The notes: generated from the sequence alone by a model not told the origin. Counted from the first letter of the stretch, positions 1 to 8,690 are shown. The stretch is 64,000 nucleotides of DNA from Paenibacillus xylanexedens (GCF_017874615.1 NZ_JAGIKV010000007.1:267203-331202), one strand, 5' to 3'. Program-made: numbers and translations.

Positions 1-2
1 TG

Positions 3-503
3 AACGTGATTCAAGGTTACACAGATGGTACGTTCCAACCATCGAAGAAGATCACACGGGCAGAGTTTGTTACGTTGCTCAGTAAGGCGCTGGCATTGAA
101 GTCCGTGGAGTCCGATCTGACATTTGCAGATCAAGGCAGTCTGCCAGACTGGGCAAAAGGTGATATTGCCGCAGCCGTGCAAGCCGGAATCGTGAACGGC
201 TACGGTGATAACACATTTAAGCCTGATCGCACGATTACCCGTGCCGAGATGGCTGTCATGATGGCGAATGCGCTGAAAGTAAGTTCAGATGCACAAGCCG
301 GAATGTCCGGTAATACCTCCGTTAAACCAAGTTTCACCGATGCATCGCAGACACCATCTTGGGCACAAGAAGCACTGGATACCGCGGTGCAGGCCAAGAT
401 TGTGAGCGGATATACGGACCATACGGTTCGTGCAGGAAGTGAAACGACAAGAGCGGAAGCTGCGACGATGATCTATAACTTGTTGCTGGCCATGTACGTG
501 TAA
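3..503 (+). CDS. SLH-domain surface protein, C-terminal end
   Basis: The reading frame is open at the left edge, so this is only the C-terminal part of a longer gene; the GTG at 6 is internal. The visible 166 residues are three S-layer-homology repeats, each with the GY.DGTF-P...ITRAE signature: GYTDGTFQPSKKITRAE, GYGDNTFKPDRTITRAE, and a divergent third, GYTDHTVRAGSETTRAE. SLH triplets bind pyruvylated secondary cell-wall polymer and anchor surface proteins or exoenzymes non-covalently. The upstream catalytic or structural part is outside the window, so the protein's role cannot be given. A strong terminator follows. Confidence 0.95.
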   Translation, partial: NVIQGYTDGTFQPSKKITRAEFVTLLSKALALKSVESDLTFADQGSLPDWAKGDIAAAVQAGIVNGYGDNTFKPDRTITRAEMAVMMANALKVSSDAQAGMSGNTSVKPSFTDASQTPSWAQEALDTAVQAKIVSGYTDHTVRAGSETTRAEAATMIYNLLLAMYV

Positions 504-540
504 GAAGTAACAAAGAGAATTAACTGTATATAAAGCAGAT

Positions 541-577
541 AAAAAAACTGATATCCTTTTGGGGTATCAGTTTTTTT
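541..577 (+). terminator. Rho-independent terminator after SLH gene
   Basis: The inverted repeat AAAAAAACTGATA / TATCAGTTTTTTT surrounds a short loop and ends in a T-tract. It lies 37 nt after the SLH stop codon. Confidence 0.9.
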
Positions 578-705
578 GGGATTAAGACTATCTCATCTTG
601 GATGATATTTAAGACGTGCCATTGCTGTAATTCACGAAACGAAAGGGCAAGTTACTGTGATAGAATAAGTTAGGTTTGGATGATGAAACGGTGGGGGCTT
701 AGAGA

Positions 706-1653
706 ATGAACAAGACGGAGCGGCAGCTTGCGATTACGCTTGAATTGCAGCGAAGAAAGATGCTAAGAGCAGAAGATTTAGCTGCTCAATTGGAGACAAG
801 TGTACGTACGATTTATCGAGATATGCAGGCATTAAGCGAAGCTGGTGTTCCGATTATGGGTGCTCCGGGTCATGGGTATTCCCTCATGGAAGGATATTTT
901 CTGCCCCCGGTAAGCTTCACCGCAGAGGAAGCCGTATCCCTGCTCATGGGAGCTGATTTTATCGAACAGAGATTGGATACAGAATACGCGATGGAGGCTA
1001 AGTCGGCTCAACGAAAAATTGAAGCGATTTTACCAGAAGCCGTTCGAAACGAATCAATACGTGTTCGGGAAACGATGCGACTGCTTCATACGGTTGAACC
1101 TTTAACCCGAACGCGGGTGAAAACATACCTTAACCAGATACGTAATGCTATTTTGGAGCAACGTAAAATCAGTTTTATGTACCTGAAAAAAATGCCAGGA
1201 ACGGATGGCAATCGGTATAATATGCGTGAGGTTTCACCCTACGGACTCTCACTGGTTCAGGAGAATTGGATGTTAATTGCACGTTGTGATATGCGACAAG
1301 ACATCCGTCATTTTCGTTTGTCACGGATGACTGAACTTTCCGTGCTGGAGGATCAATTCCTTTTGCCACCGGATTTTGATCTAAACAGTTATCGACCTCC
1401 TGACGACCGTAACGAACAAGTATTAATCAGGGCTAAACCTGAAATTGCTGACAAAGTTATGGAGGCCCTTCATTTTTATATGGATGCATTTGAGGAGCAA
1501 GAGGAAGGTGTTGTTTTTCATTTTCGTGTCCGCTACCCGGAAGAAATATTGCATTATTTACTTGGATGGGGTGGAGATATCGAGGTCTTGGAGCCGGAGT
1601 CTTTGCGCTTCCGAATGCAGGAAGTAGCCAAAAACATCTTAAAACACTACTGA
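706..1653 (+). CDS. YafY-type transcriptional regulator (HTH-WYL)
   Basis: This 315-aa protein has an N-terminal winged helix (about residues 5-60, with TSVRTIYRDMQALSEAGVP, the typical DeoR/HTH_11 recognition helix). A WYL domain follows (about 140-215, 'YGLSLVQENWMLIARCDMR...RHFRLSRM'), then a WCX-type C-terminal extension. Family members are ligand- or nucleic-acid-responsive regulators. The regulated gene cannot be told from the sequence; the next gene downstream, a DinB-like protein, is separated by a terminator. The length is normal for the family. The stop codon lies within the stem of the terminator. Confidence 0.9.
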   Translation: MNKTERQLAITLELQRRKMLRAEDLAAQLETSVRTIYRDMQALSEAGVPIMGAPGHGYSLMEGYFLPPVSFTAEEAVSLLMGADFIEQRLDTEYAMEAKSAQRKIEAILPEAVRNESIRVRETMRLLHTVEPLTRTRVKTYLNQIRNAILEQRKISFMYLKKMPGTDGNRYNMREVSPYGLSLVQENWMLIARCDMRQDIRHFRLSRMTELSVLEDQFLLPPDFDLNSYRPPDDRNEQVLIRAKPEIADKVMEALHFYMDAFEEQEEGVVFHFRVRYPEEILHYLLGWGGDIEVLEPESLRFRMQEVAKNILKHY

Positions 1654-1679
1654 CATACACCTGTCAGTAGTGTTTTTTT
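1641..1679 (+). terminator. Terminator overlapping the regulator stop codon
   Basis: The perfect stem AAAACACTACTGACA / TGTCAGTAGTGTTTT is followed by a T-tract. The TGA stop of the preceding gene lies inside the left arm. Confidence 0.9.
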
Positions 1680-1720
1680 ATACTTTGATATATCACAGAT
1701 CAAGAGGAGTGGGTTGAAGG

Positions 1721-2257
1721 ATGAGAAGTACAACGGAAGTATTGACATCATTTGAAACGGCTGTAGAACGATATTTGGCAGAACTGAACAAATTGGATAT
1801 GTCTAGCTTATATAAAAAACAGAGTGAAGAGGAATGGTCCATTGGACAGATGTATGTACATTTGATTCAATCAGCGCTTTTCTTACATCTGCATAATATT
1901 GAGCAGTGTTTGAGCAGCGAGGATTCGACATTAAACTCGGGGGAGGAAAAAACAGAACTGGGTAGGCAAGTGTTCGAATTAGGACAATTCCCTCCCGTTC
2001 CAATTAAGGTTCCTGCTTCCCCGCAGTATACCCCGCAACCACCCGAGAGCATGGAGTCCTTGATTGATGGGCTTCACATGGTCGTGGACCGGATGAGGAG
2101 TACAGAACCTCTTGTATACCAAGTGTCGGTAAATAACAAAATACATCATCCAAGGCTTGGCGCTCTAAATGCTCAAGAGTGGTTTTTGTTGATAGAGATG
2201 CACTACAGACATCATTTTTTGCAATTAGACCGATTGAAATCGAATCTGGAAATGTAA
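1721..2257 (+). CDS. DinB-superfamily protein
   Basis: The 178-aa protein shows the four-helix DinB/YfiT pattern: an N-terminal helix, 'EEWSIGQMYVHLIQSALFLHLHNIEQCL' with a metal-type His, and a C-terminal 'EWFLLIEMHYRHHFLQLDRL' carrying the H...HH cluster. DinB-like proteins are often metal-dependent thiol S-transferases or remain uncharacterised. Here the substrate is unknown. The ATG follows an AGAGGAG-type site. The EVE-domain gene starts 26 nt downstream and is probably co-transcribed. Confidence 0.8.
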   Translation: MRSTTEVLTSFETAVERYLAELNKLDMSSLYKKQSEEEWSIGQMYVHLIQSALFLHLHNIEQCLSSEDSTLNSGEEKTELGRQVFELGQFPPVPIKVPASPQYTPQPPESMESLIDGLHMVVDRMRSTEPLVYQVSVNNKIHHPRLGALNAQEWFLLIEMHYRHHFLQLDRLKSNLEM

Positions 2258-2283
2258 ACGAGAGAAGGGAATGAGATATATCC

Positions 2284-2760
2284 ATGAAACCAAATCAGGA
2301 CAGCAGATATTGGATTTGTGTTGTATCTGCTTCTCATGTAAATGTAGCGGTAGAGGGAGGGTTTGCGCAGTTGTGCCATGGCAAGTCAGCGCTGTTGCGA
2401 CAGATGTCCGCGGGTGATTGGCTGATATACTATTCTCCACGCACAGACATATCAACAGGGCAGCCACTTCAGGCGTTTACCGCTATTGGTCAAATTACCG
2501 ATGACAGGATATACCAATATCAGATGTCGGAATCCTTTATACCCTTTCGCCGAGATCTCCGTTATCTTCCATGTCGAGAAGTAAAGATCGCAACGTTGTT
2601 AGACCAACTTAGTTTTACACGCGGAAATCGCAATTGGGGGTTTCCATTTCGTAAAGGTCAATTTGAAATTGGGGCTGAAGACTTCATGATGATAGCTTCC
2701 TCCATGTTGGAAGATGAGACACAGTCACTACTGGATATTAGCTTAAGCCAGGGATGTTAA
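2284..2760 (+). CDS. EVE-domain (UPF0310-type) protein
   Basis: The protein is 158 aa and begins 'RYWICVVSASHVNVAVEGGFAQLCHGK'. It continues with 'GDWLIYYSPRT' and 'FTAIGQITDDRIYQ', the hallmarks of the EVE/PUA-like fold (UPF0310 subgroup). EVE domains bind modified bases in DNA or RNA; a role in modified-nucleotide recognition is possible but not shown here. It lies 26 nt downstream of the DinB-like gene and ends at a bidirectional terminator. Confidence 0.85.
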   Translation: MKPNQDSRYWICVVSASHVNVAVEGGFAQLCHGKSALLRQMSAGDWLIYYSPRTDISTGQPLQAFTAIGQITDDRIYQYQMSESFIPFRRDLRYLPCREVKIATLLDQLSFTRGNRNWGFPFRKGQFEIGAEDFMMIASSMLEDETQSLLDISLSQGC

Positions 2761-2762
2761 CC

Positions 2763-2803
2763 AAAGCAAAAGGCCCATAGATTGTCTATGGACCTTTTTG
2801 CTT
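2763..2803. terminator. Bidirectional terminator between convergent genes
   Basis: A near-perfect palindrome, AAAGCAAAAGG-CCATAGA / TCTATGG-CCTTTTTGCTTT, sits between the EVE gene (+) and yidD (-). It has A-rich and T-rich flanks on both sides, so it can end transcription from either direction. Confidence 0.85.
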
Positions 2804-3309
2804 TATGGATAATCATATCCTCCACCGTTGATATTACATTTGCGAAGACGATGGATGCCTAAGGAAAGACCTTTAATTGCCCCGTATTTCTCAATAGCTT
2901 GAATCATATACACAGAACAGCTTGGTTCAAAACGACATTTGTTCCTCACTTCAATGGGGGCAAAACGTTGATAAATTCTAATACTCCATATCAGGATTGC
3001 TCTAACACGTCGTAGAACGATGAAGAACATACTTGCTATGAAAACAATCTGGGCACTCAGCAAAGCATATACTGGAATGAATGGATTCAAGAGATAGAAA
3101 CAGATCATAGAGATGATTAGCCCTGCGAATAATGCAAGTGTAACGTTAAGCAAAGACTTCAACCAATCGATTTCTGGAATAACATGAGTTCTTATATAGA
3201 AACTGCTTCGAGGGTCGTTTTCTTCATGATGTGTATGTAAGAGTCTAATAAGTTCTTCTTCGGATGGCATGTTATTATATATCAGTTCCTCAGATTCTGA
3301 GTTTCTCAT
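2803..3309 (-). CDS. yidD: YidD-domain membrane protein
   Basis: The C-terminal half of this 168-aa protein is a YidD domain ('IRIYQRFAPIEVRNKCRFEPSCSVYM', 'IEKYGAIKGLSLGIHRLRKC'). YidD is a membrane-associated factor that helps YidC-dependent membrane protein insertion. Unlike canonical YidD (about 70-85 aa), this version has an N-terminal extension with a cytosolic acidic stretch and two hydrophobic segments (about residues 50-73 and 78-98). It is therefore a longer, membrane-anchored variant, and its exact role is uncertain. It is 16 nt downstream of the small DUF4177-like gene, with which it likely forms an operon. Confidence 0.85.
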   Translation of the reverse strand: MRNSESEELIYNNMPSEEELIRLLHTHHEENDPRSSFYIRTHVIPEIDWLKSLLNVTLALFAGLIISMICFYLLNPFIPVYALLSAQIVFIASMFFIVLRRVRAILIWSIRIYQRFAPIEVRNKCRFEPSCSVYMIQAIEKYGAIKGLSLGIHRLRKCNINGGGYDYP

Positions 3310-3325
3310 GATTGTTGTACTATTA

Positions 3326-3547
3326 TTAAATCTCTCTGTAGAAAATCAGCATATAATGATGTGTTGTAACAGGTTGCTGGAGACAACCGGGTTTCTCAGT
3401 GACGGATAGCGACTCCATGGATTGATAGGTCCATCCAGATTGTGCTTTGTGATTGATGATATCCGCAAATAAATTAACAGCAGCCTGAGTATCACCTCGG
3501 TTTACTTGAACATTTTTCGGACCTGGAACAACTGTGTACTCTCTCAT
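3326..3547 (-). CDS. Small DUF4177-like protein
   Basis: This 73-aa protein has the pattern YTVVPGPKNV, then 'FADIINHKAQSGWTYQSMES...YYMLIFYRE', seen in DUF4177-type small proteins (a short beta sheet with a GW...E core). No function is known. It has no signal peptide. The ATG is preceded by AAAGGATGA at suitable spacing. It probably shares a transcript with the yidD-like gene, which starts 16 nt downstream. Confidence 0.6.
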   Translation of the reverse strand: MREYTVVPGPKNVQVNRGDTQAAVNLFADIINHKAQSGWTYQSMESLSVTEKPGCLQQPVTTHHYMLIFYREI

Positions 3548-3808
3548 TTAAATCATCCTTTCGTATGTTGGAATTATGGCAATAGACATTCCATTATTTT
3601 ACTATGGGTATGGTAAACTGTCGATTGAAACTTATTAGATGAGATTGGATTAAAATATAGGCCATCTAACAGGATGGTCTTTGTTGTTATTAAGGTTTAA
3701 ATTCAAGTGGAAAAGTCAATAAAAGCTCTGTAAGCAACGCTGTACAATCCACTGAAAACCAGTACAATTGAACCTATAAGAACATGAGATAAAGAGAGGA
3801 ATTTCTCC

Positions 3809-4402
3809 ATGACCGATACAAGTGGGAATCGCAAAGTTGACGGCTATCTAAAGAAACTCAAAACGTGGAAGGAAGAGTCCACAAAGCTGAGAGAGATTAT
3901 TCGGGATTTTGAACTGACAGAGGATATGAAATGGATGCACCCTTGTTACATGCTGGATGGGAAAAACATCGTTTTAATCCATGGATTCAAAGAATACGTG
4001 GCTATTTTGTTCTTCAAAGGTGCTCTGCTGAAGGACTCGCACGGCATTTTGGTCCAGCAAACGGAGAATGTACAGGCAGAACGCCAGCTTCGCTTCACCA
4101 GTCTGGAGCAGATTGTGGAGCAGGAGGCTATGATCAAATCCTATATCCAGCAAGCGATTGAAGTGGAACAAGCTGGACTGCAAGTGGAAATGAAAAAAAC
4201 TGCCGAATATAGCGTTCCTGAGGAACTTCAACAGCAATTCGATGAGAATCCTGCTTTCCGAGATGCATTTGAAGCGCTGACACCCGGACGGCAGCGGGCA
4301 TATCTCTATTATTTCTCACAACCAAAGCAATCCAAGACAAAAGTGTCACGAATCGAGAAGTACATGCAGCCGATCCTGGAGGGCAAAGGGTTGAATGATT
4401 AA
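3809..4402 (+). CDS. YdeI/YdhG-like DUF1801 protein
   Basis: The 197-aa product contains a DUF1801 (YdhG-like) domain, 'KLREIIRDFELTEDMKWMHPCYMLDGKNIVLIHGFKEYVAILFFKGALL'. A C-terminal region follows with 'FEALTPGRQRAYLYYFSQPKQSKTKVSRIEKYMQPILEGKG', the signature of YdeI-family (OmpD-associated/bacteriocin-protection-like) proteins. The biochemical role of the family is not established. Length and start (AGAGAGGAA before ATG) are normal. It is monocistronic, with its own terminator-like hairpin. Confidence 0.8.
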   Translation: MTDTSGNRKVDGYLKKLKTWKEESTKLREIIRDFELTEDMKWMHPCYMLDGKNIVLIHGFKEYVAILFFKGALLKDSHGILVQQTENVQAERQLRFTSLEQIVEQEAMIKSYIQQAIEVEQAGLQVEMKKTAEYSVPEELQQQFDENPAFRDAFEALTPGRQRAYLYYFSQPKQSKTKVSRIEKYMQPILEGKGLND

Positions 4403-4447
4403 TTTATAACTAAATATTTGAGGGGAATTAAGAGTTAAAACGAGTTG

Positions 4448-4478
4448 AAAGCCTTTCAGATATAATCCGAAGGGCTTT
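4448..4478 (+). terminator. Terminator-like hairpin after ydeI-like gene
   Basis: The stem AAAGCCTTTC / GAAGGGCTTT (one mismatch) is followed by T-rich sequence, 45 nt past the stop codon. Confidence 0.6.
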
Positions 4479-4521
4479 TGCTGTTTTTGCTAAAAGTAAA
4501 GATAGCAGGAGAGTGTCCCAT

Positions 4522-4779
4522 ATGATTCGAACTTACCAATACTACGCAGTTTTTAATTTTGCTGAGGATGGAATTAATGTTACATTTCCTGATCTGCCCG
4601 GATGTATCACCTGTGGCGAATCAATTGATGAAGCATTAGTGATGGCGAAAGAAGCACTTGAATTATTTTTGGATGGAGAACCTGTTGAAGATATTCCGCC
4701 ACCTCAAAGCATAATGCCTGAATTATTGAACTTTAAAGATAAAGCGTACTTAATTGAAGCAAGTATTACGTATTATTGA
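4522..4779 (+). CDS. HicB-like protein without a HicA partner
   Basis: About 85 aa with the HicB partial RNase-H-like fold: 'YYAVFNFAEDGINVTFPDLPGCITCGESIDEALVMAKEALELFL'. I prefer ATG at 4522 over GTG at 4513, because AGGAGAG (4507-4513) is 8 nt from the ATG but overlaps the GTG. Most HicB proteins are antitoxins beside a HicA RNase. No HicA-like ORF lies on either side, and there is no C-terminal DNA-binding domain, so this is a solitary HicB-type protein of unknown role. Confidence 0.8.
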   Translation: MIRTYQYYAVFNFAEDGINVTFPDLPGCITCGESIDEALVMAKEALELFLDGEPVEDIPPPQSIMPELLNFKDKAYLIEASITYY

Positions 4780-4805
4780 TGAATTCTATGTTTACATATC
4801 GGAAT

Positions 4806-6128
4806 TCACCAAACAGAATTTAGAACATCGTCGACTTCTTTGATTCTTGTGACAGATGGTGTTTGAATTAGATTTCCTTTGACCATAACCATAGAGATGC
4901 CTGACAAGGCCTCGATATGTTCCAGCGGATTTTGCTCCATGATAATCAGATCAGCATGTTTCCCGATATCCACCGTCCCTGTAACATCGTCAACACCGAG
5001 GATCTTCGCATTGGTTCGGGTCACCATGTCGATGACCTGTTTGTTGTTCAGGTTAGCCTGTCTCATGTAGTGGTCCATTTCTCTCCACATATCATAGTGA
5101 GTCACGTAAGGCATGGCGGCATCAGTGCCTATACCAATGATGATGTCGTTTTCGATCGCTTGCTTGACGCCCTTGAGCATGGAATCGTAGACGAGTCTTG
5201 AATTCTCTTTTACCGTTGCACTTACCTTCGTTACGCTGGTATCCAGTGAAGCGGATGGATAAGCGGCTTGCAGTGTGGGAATGAGTGCAGTGTAGCCATT
5301 CAGGGCATTGGGATTATTTTTGTACAAATGAATGATTTCGTCGTCCATCTCCGAACCGTGCTCGATGGTATCGACGCCACCTTGTAATGCAACCCGTACG
5401 CCTTCCGTGCTCTCCACATGCGCTGCCACCCGCAAACCAATCTTATGCGCTTCATCGCAGATCGCTGCAACTTCGTCCACCGTCATCTGTAAAAGTCCAG
5501 CTTCGCCCACCATCTTCGCATCCGTCACGCCACCCGTCACACAGATTTTGATCAGATCCACGCCATGTTTCACATTGATGCGAACATTTTTTCGTGCTTC
5601 CCACGGGGAATCGCCCACCAGAGCGAGAAAGGGAGCACCATGTCCGCCCGTTACACTTAGGAAAAACCCGGAGACAAGCAGATTAGGGCCGACAAAGTCA
5701 CCGTTGTTAATCTCATCCCGCAGCTGGACGTCCGTGTAAAAGAATTCCCCCACACTGCGCATCGTTGTTACACCCGCATGGAGTGCAGTCAGCGCGTTGC
5801 GTTTCATGCGTTTTTTCAAAACGTTTCTGCCAAACTTCGTGTTCAATATCCGATCATAGGCAAACTGCAACAAGCCTTCACTGACCGAGAGACTGAACGG
5901 TTTACCATCTGCAAAGAGATGTACGTGGGCGTTGATTAGTCCAGGCATTACGTATTTCCCTGAGAGGCCAATTGTTGTGTAGTGACTAGGGATAAGCAGT
6001 TCATTTTCTTTGCCGATATCCTGAATAAGTCCTTGTTCATTGACGAGAATCGTTATGTTTTTTTGCAGATTGCGGCTTGAGTCGCCGTGGATCAGATTGA
6101 CGTTTTTTAATGCGTAAGCGGTGTTCAT
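4806..6128 (-). CDS. Metal-dependent amidohydrolase
   Basis: This 440-aa cytosolic protein belongs to the imidazolonepropionase/prolidase-like amidohydrolases. Metal-site motifs are visible in order: NAHVHLF (HxH), LIKICVTGGV (bridging Lys), AAHVES, TIEHGSEMD and GIGTDAAMP (catalytic Asp). The likely reaction is hydrolysis of an amide, cyclic imide or N-acyl dipeptide; the substrate cannot be read. It lies downstream of a TetR gene on the same strand. Its promoter region carries a second copy of the operator found before that TetR gene, so it is probably the regulator's target. Confidence 0.9.
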   Translation of the reverse strand: MNTAYALKNVNLIHGDSSRNLQKNITILVNEQGLIQDIGKENELLIPSHYTTIGLSGKYVMPGLINAHVHLFADGKPFSLSVSEGLLQFAYDRILNTKFGRNVLKKRMKRNALTALHAGVTTMRSVGEFFYTDVQLRDEINNGDFVGPNLLVSGFFLSVTGGHGAPFLALVGDSPWEARKNVRINVKHGVDLIKICVTGGVTDAKMVGEAGLLQMTVDEVAAICDEAHKIGLRVAAHVESTEGVRVALQGGVDTIEHGSEMDDEIIHLYKNNPNALNGYTALIPTLQAAYPSASLDTSVTKVSATVKENSRLVYDSMLKGVKQAIENDIIIGIGTDAAMPYVTHYDMWREMDHYMRQANLNNKQVIDMVTRTNAKILGVDDVTGTVDIGKHADLIIMEQNPLEHIEALSGISMVMVKGNLIQTPSVTRIKEVDDVLNSVW

Positions 6129-6189
6129 GTTGTGTTCCTCCTTAGAATGTGGGTGAAGCGAGTAGTTAAGGTAACGAAGATACCTGTTT

Positions 6190-6216
6190 CAATAATGAAT
6201 AATTAATTCATTTTTA
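6190..6216. promoter_or_regulatory. TetR operator, amidohydrolase copy
   Basis: The palindrome AATAATGAA-N7-TTCATTTTT lies 62 nt upstream of the amidohydrolase start. It has the same half-sites and the same 7-nt spacer as the site before the TetR gene (6953-6979). Confidence 0.7.
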
Positions 6217-6326
6217 GGTCAAAAAAATAGGATGATCTATGATGGATTTTTTTTTGCGTGCAAACCAAGTGAAGTTGAGCTGATCTGCACGCTTTGTATA
6301 CCCGGCATTAGTGATGAGATGGAACG

Positions 6327-6938
6327 TTATTCGTTGAGACTCTTCATACCGTAAAGTCTGTATACATACAACGCTTCGAATATTTGCTTCCGGCTGTCCT
6401 CACTCATACCCCGCTTCAACAGATCCAGGTTCATGTCGATTACGTTGTGCGCGAGGATGTTCAGCAAGATCAAATTCTCCTCGGTTCCGATCTCATATCG
6501 TTTATATTGATTTTTGAGATACGCCTTCTTGGTTTCGATCATCAGCTCAACAAGCTCGTTCTTGGCGTTGGTGTAGATGGTTCCTTTATTCTTTTCAAAG
6601 ATGATGACAATCTGATTCCGGTATTTACGTAATACGTCCACCTGTTCCTGCAACAGTGCCGACTTTCGCTCGCTATCCGTTTCCTCGAACAAGGTCTGAT
6701 TATCAAAGTGAATCGTCTCCACTAGCACATCTTTCAAATAATTCACCAGATCCGGCGGCACGACTGCGTAGAATAGTTCTTTCTTGTTCTTAAAATAAGT
6801 ATAGATATTGCCCACGGAAATATTGATCTCATCCGCGATATCGCTCATCTTGGCATCCACATAGCCTTTTTCAAAAAAGACCTTGAGCGCCGCGTATTCA
6901 ATCTCTTTCCTGACTTCGTCTTTCTTGGCTTGCACCAT
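6327..6938 (-). CDS. TetR/AcrR-family repressor
   Basis: The 203-aa protein has the N-terminal TetR HTH (about residues 8-55, 'ALKVFFEKGYVDAKMSDIADEINISVGNIYTYFKNKKELFYAVV'). The C-terminal ligand domain has no recognised family. It is read in the same direction as, and upstream of, the amidohydrolase gene. A matched palindrome lies 15 nt before its own start and another before the amidohydrolase, indicating autoregulation plus control of the hydrolase. The inducer is unknown, perhaps the hydrolase's substrate. Confidence 0.9.
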   Translation of the reverse strand: MVQAKKDEVRKEIEYAALKVFFEKGYVDAKMSDIADEINISVGNIYTYFKNKKELFYAVVPPDLVNYLKDVLVETIHFDNQTLFEETDSERKSALLQEQVDVLRKYRNQIVIIFEKNKGTIYTNAKNELVELMIETKKAYLKNQYKRYEIGTEENLILLNILAHNVIDMNLDLLKRGMSEDSRKQIFEALYVYRLYGMKSLNE

Positions 6939-6952
6939 CGGAAACGACTCCT

Positions 6953-6979
6953 TAATAATGAATGATTGGTTCGTTATTA
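6953..6979. promoter_or_regulatory. TetR operator, autoregulatory copy
   Basis: TAATAATGAA-N7-TTCGTTATTA is a palindrome with one mismatch, immediately upstream of the TetR start codon. It matches the site at 6190-6216 in both sequence and spacing. Confidence 0.75.
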
Positions 6980-7111
6980 GGATAGACCTTTTTTGAGGGG
7001 GTTGTCAATAAAAAATGGAGCATAAATAGGTCTAACAAGGTTTCATCATACCCAATTGAGATGATGATTACGGAAAGCCTTTTTGGCATTGTGTTATTCT
7101 AAGAGCGTGAT

Positions 7112-8107
7112 TTATTTATGCAATCTTATGTTTCTAAGTAATTTACATAAAGCAAGTGTTTCTTGCTCCTTTAATTCCTTTACATATTTGATTTGTGAGC
7201 TTAAATCAACTCCTGAAACTAAATTTTTTAGAGAAGAGTTTCTCATTACAAGGGACAAATGATATATTTTTTCAAACATATTATATAAATTTTCATCATT
7301 AATAATTTTATGTTCGTATAAATATTTAATTCTGGTTAACATTAGCTTTTTATGATCGGAAACAATATGAAATGCTTTTACCATGCTTGCACTAGGCGGC
7401 ATATTAATTATCTGTTCTGTTAAATCATCATAAACATTCATCCCGAACGTGTGGTCAAGAGTGTAACTGTCTATTAAACGATAAGTTTCAAATGTTTTAT
7501 TGGAGTGCATATATTCTAAAATGAGTTTTTCAAAATAGGATACATCAAATATATACTTTTTACTCGAATTCAAAGATAGTAATTGTATAGAATCAAACTC
7601 AACATTTTTTTCAGGGTATTGACTATAAAAAGCATTTTCAATTTCTTCAAAGCTGGCTGAACAGAAATTATATTTTCCATTCTCGAAAAAATCAGCAATA
7701 TAAAATATATTTTCTTTCGTTGAATAACCATATATAAATAAATCATGGGCATAATGTTTTGTTTGATTGGAATAAGCTGAAATATAGTAGGTGTCCACAC
7801 TTAAATAAATATAAAAATTCTTGTCTAGGTTAGTGGTTAAGAAGTTAATAAGATCAATTTTTAAGTCGACAAAAGTTTCTTTTTGTAATTCTTGTTTGTT
7901 TAATAATGGATGGTACTGTCTTGAAAGCGGTTCATAAAAATAAATCCAAAATTTTTGTTTCTCATCAATGGTCGATGCCAATTGGATATGATTCATTAAA
8001 AGCCAATCCTCAAAATAAGGGTGCTGTCCACTAAGTATCGCTATGAAATTTGCATTCCTAGGATATGATGTGATGATGGGTATTTCCATATGTAGTATTT
8101 TATCCAT
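7112..8107 (-). CDS. BtrH_N-like protein, paralogue 1
   Basis: This 331-aa protein starts at an ATG preceded by AAGGAG. It shares an architecture with the proteins at 18688-19746 and 35417-36472. All have an N-terminal 'P.I..YP.NA.F..I' segment, a central 'YIYLSVDTYYIS.....HYAHDLFIYGYSTKENIFYIADF' block, and a helical C-terminal half. The D/N.YY...H..F..G.d......i.D pattern resembles the N-terminal domain of butirosin BtrH, which moves an acyl group from an ACP to an acceptor. No N-terminal catalytic Cys is visible, so enzymatic activity is doubtful. It is very AT-rich, encoded opposite to the core operon, and lies at the island's left end. Assignment by pattern only. Confidence 0.55.
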   Translation of the reverse strand: MDKILHMEIPIITSYPRNANFIAILSGQHPYFEDWLLMNHIQLASTIDEKQKFWIYFYEPLSRQYHPLLNKQELQKETFVDLKIDLINFLTTNLDKNFYIYLSVDTYYISAYSNQTKHYAHDLFIYGYSTKENIFYIADFFENGKYNFCSASFEEIENAFYSQYPEKNVEFDSIQLLSLNSSKKYIFDVSYFEKLILEYMHSNKTFETYRLIDSYTLDHTFGMNVYDDLTEQIINMPPSASMVKAFHIVSDHKKLMLTRIKYLYEHKIINDENLYNMFEKIYHLSLVMRNSSLKNLVSGVDLSSQIKYVKELKEQETLALCKLLRNIRLHK

Positions 8108-8169
8108 GGTGAGCTCCTTTTTTAAATCGTCATATAGGTTCTTGTTTAGCTGATAGTTCCTAAAATATC

Positions 8170-8690
8170 ATCTTCCCAACATAATCACCGCGGTTCTGCC
8201 GCATGCTGGTTCGGTCCATTCGCCATCTGTAATATCCGCTCCGTGATACTTGAAAGGTACTGCACATCTTCTCCAAAGAAAACTCGGAGCGATGGTCTTC
8301 CACAAACTGAAATCTTAGCTCTTTGGTTTGCTGAAGATGTGTACTGCTTTTTTTACAATCGCCAGTTCTTCTTGTGTATCCGCAAGCGTGTGCTCTTTCT
8401 CTTGAAGCAACCGGCGCATCTCTTGGAGCTCTGCTTCCAGTTCCTTCACTCGATCTACGCTGGCAACAGGCTCATGTTTTAGTTCTCGGTACTTACTCAT
8501 CCATTGGTGCAACGTACTTTTTGGAATGTTGAGTTCTTCTGCCAAATCTCCAAGTGTCTTCGTCTGCTCTTGAATGAATTTGACCGTTTGTTTCTTGAAT
8601 TCTTGGTTATATCGTTGCCGCTGTTCTCCCATGTGGACACCTCCGTTAGTCTTATTATCCTTCCGTCCGTTAACGGGTGTCCACTTTTTA
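8170..8690 (-). mobile_element. IS3-family remnant with orfA and truncated orfB
   Basis: The minus strand holds an intact orfA (8315-8632, 105 aa, IS3-type HTH 'KTLGDLAEELNIPKSTLHQWM' and a leucine-zipper region). It is followed in another frame by the start of orfB ('FVEDHRSEFSLEKMC', 'VSRSGYYRW'), which stops after roughly 45 codons. The integrase core is missing. A GTGTCCAC-type end sequence lies near 8685. The element is dead by deletion. Confidence 0.85.

Noticed and set aside
6240..6300. GCGTGCA / TGCACGC inverted repeat after the TetR gene
   Set aside because: The loop is long and the T-run is on the wrong side for either gene, so it is not a convincing terminator.
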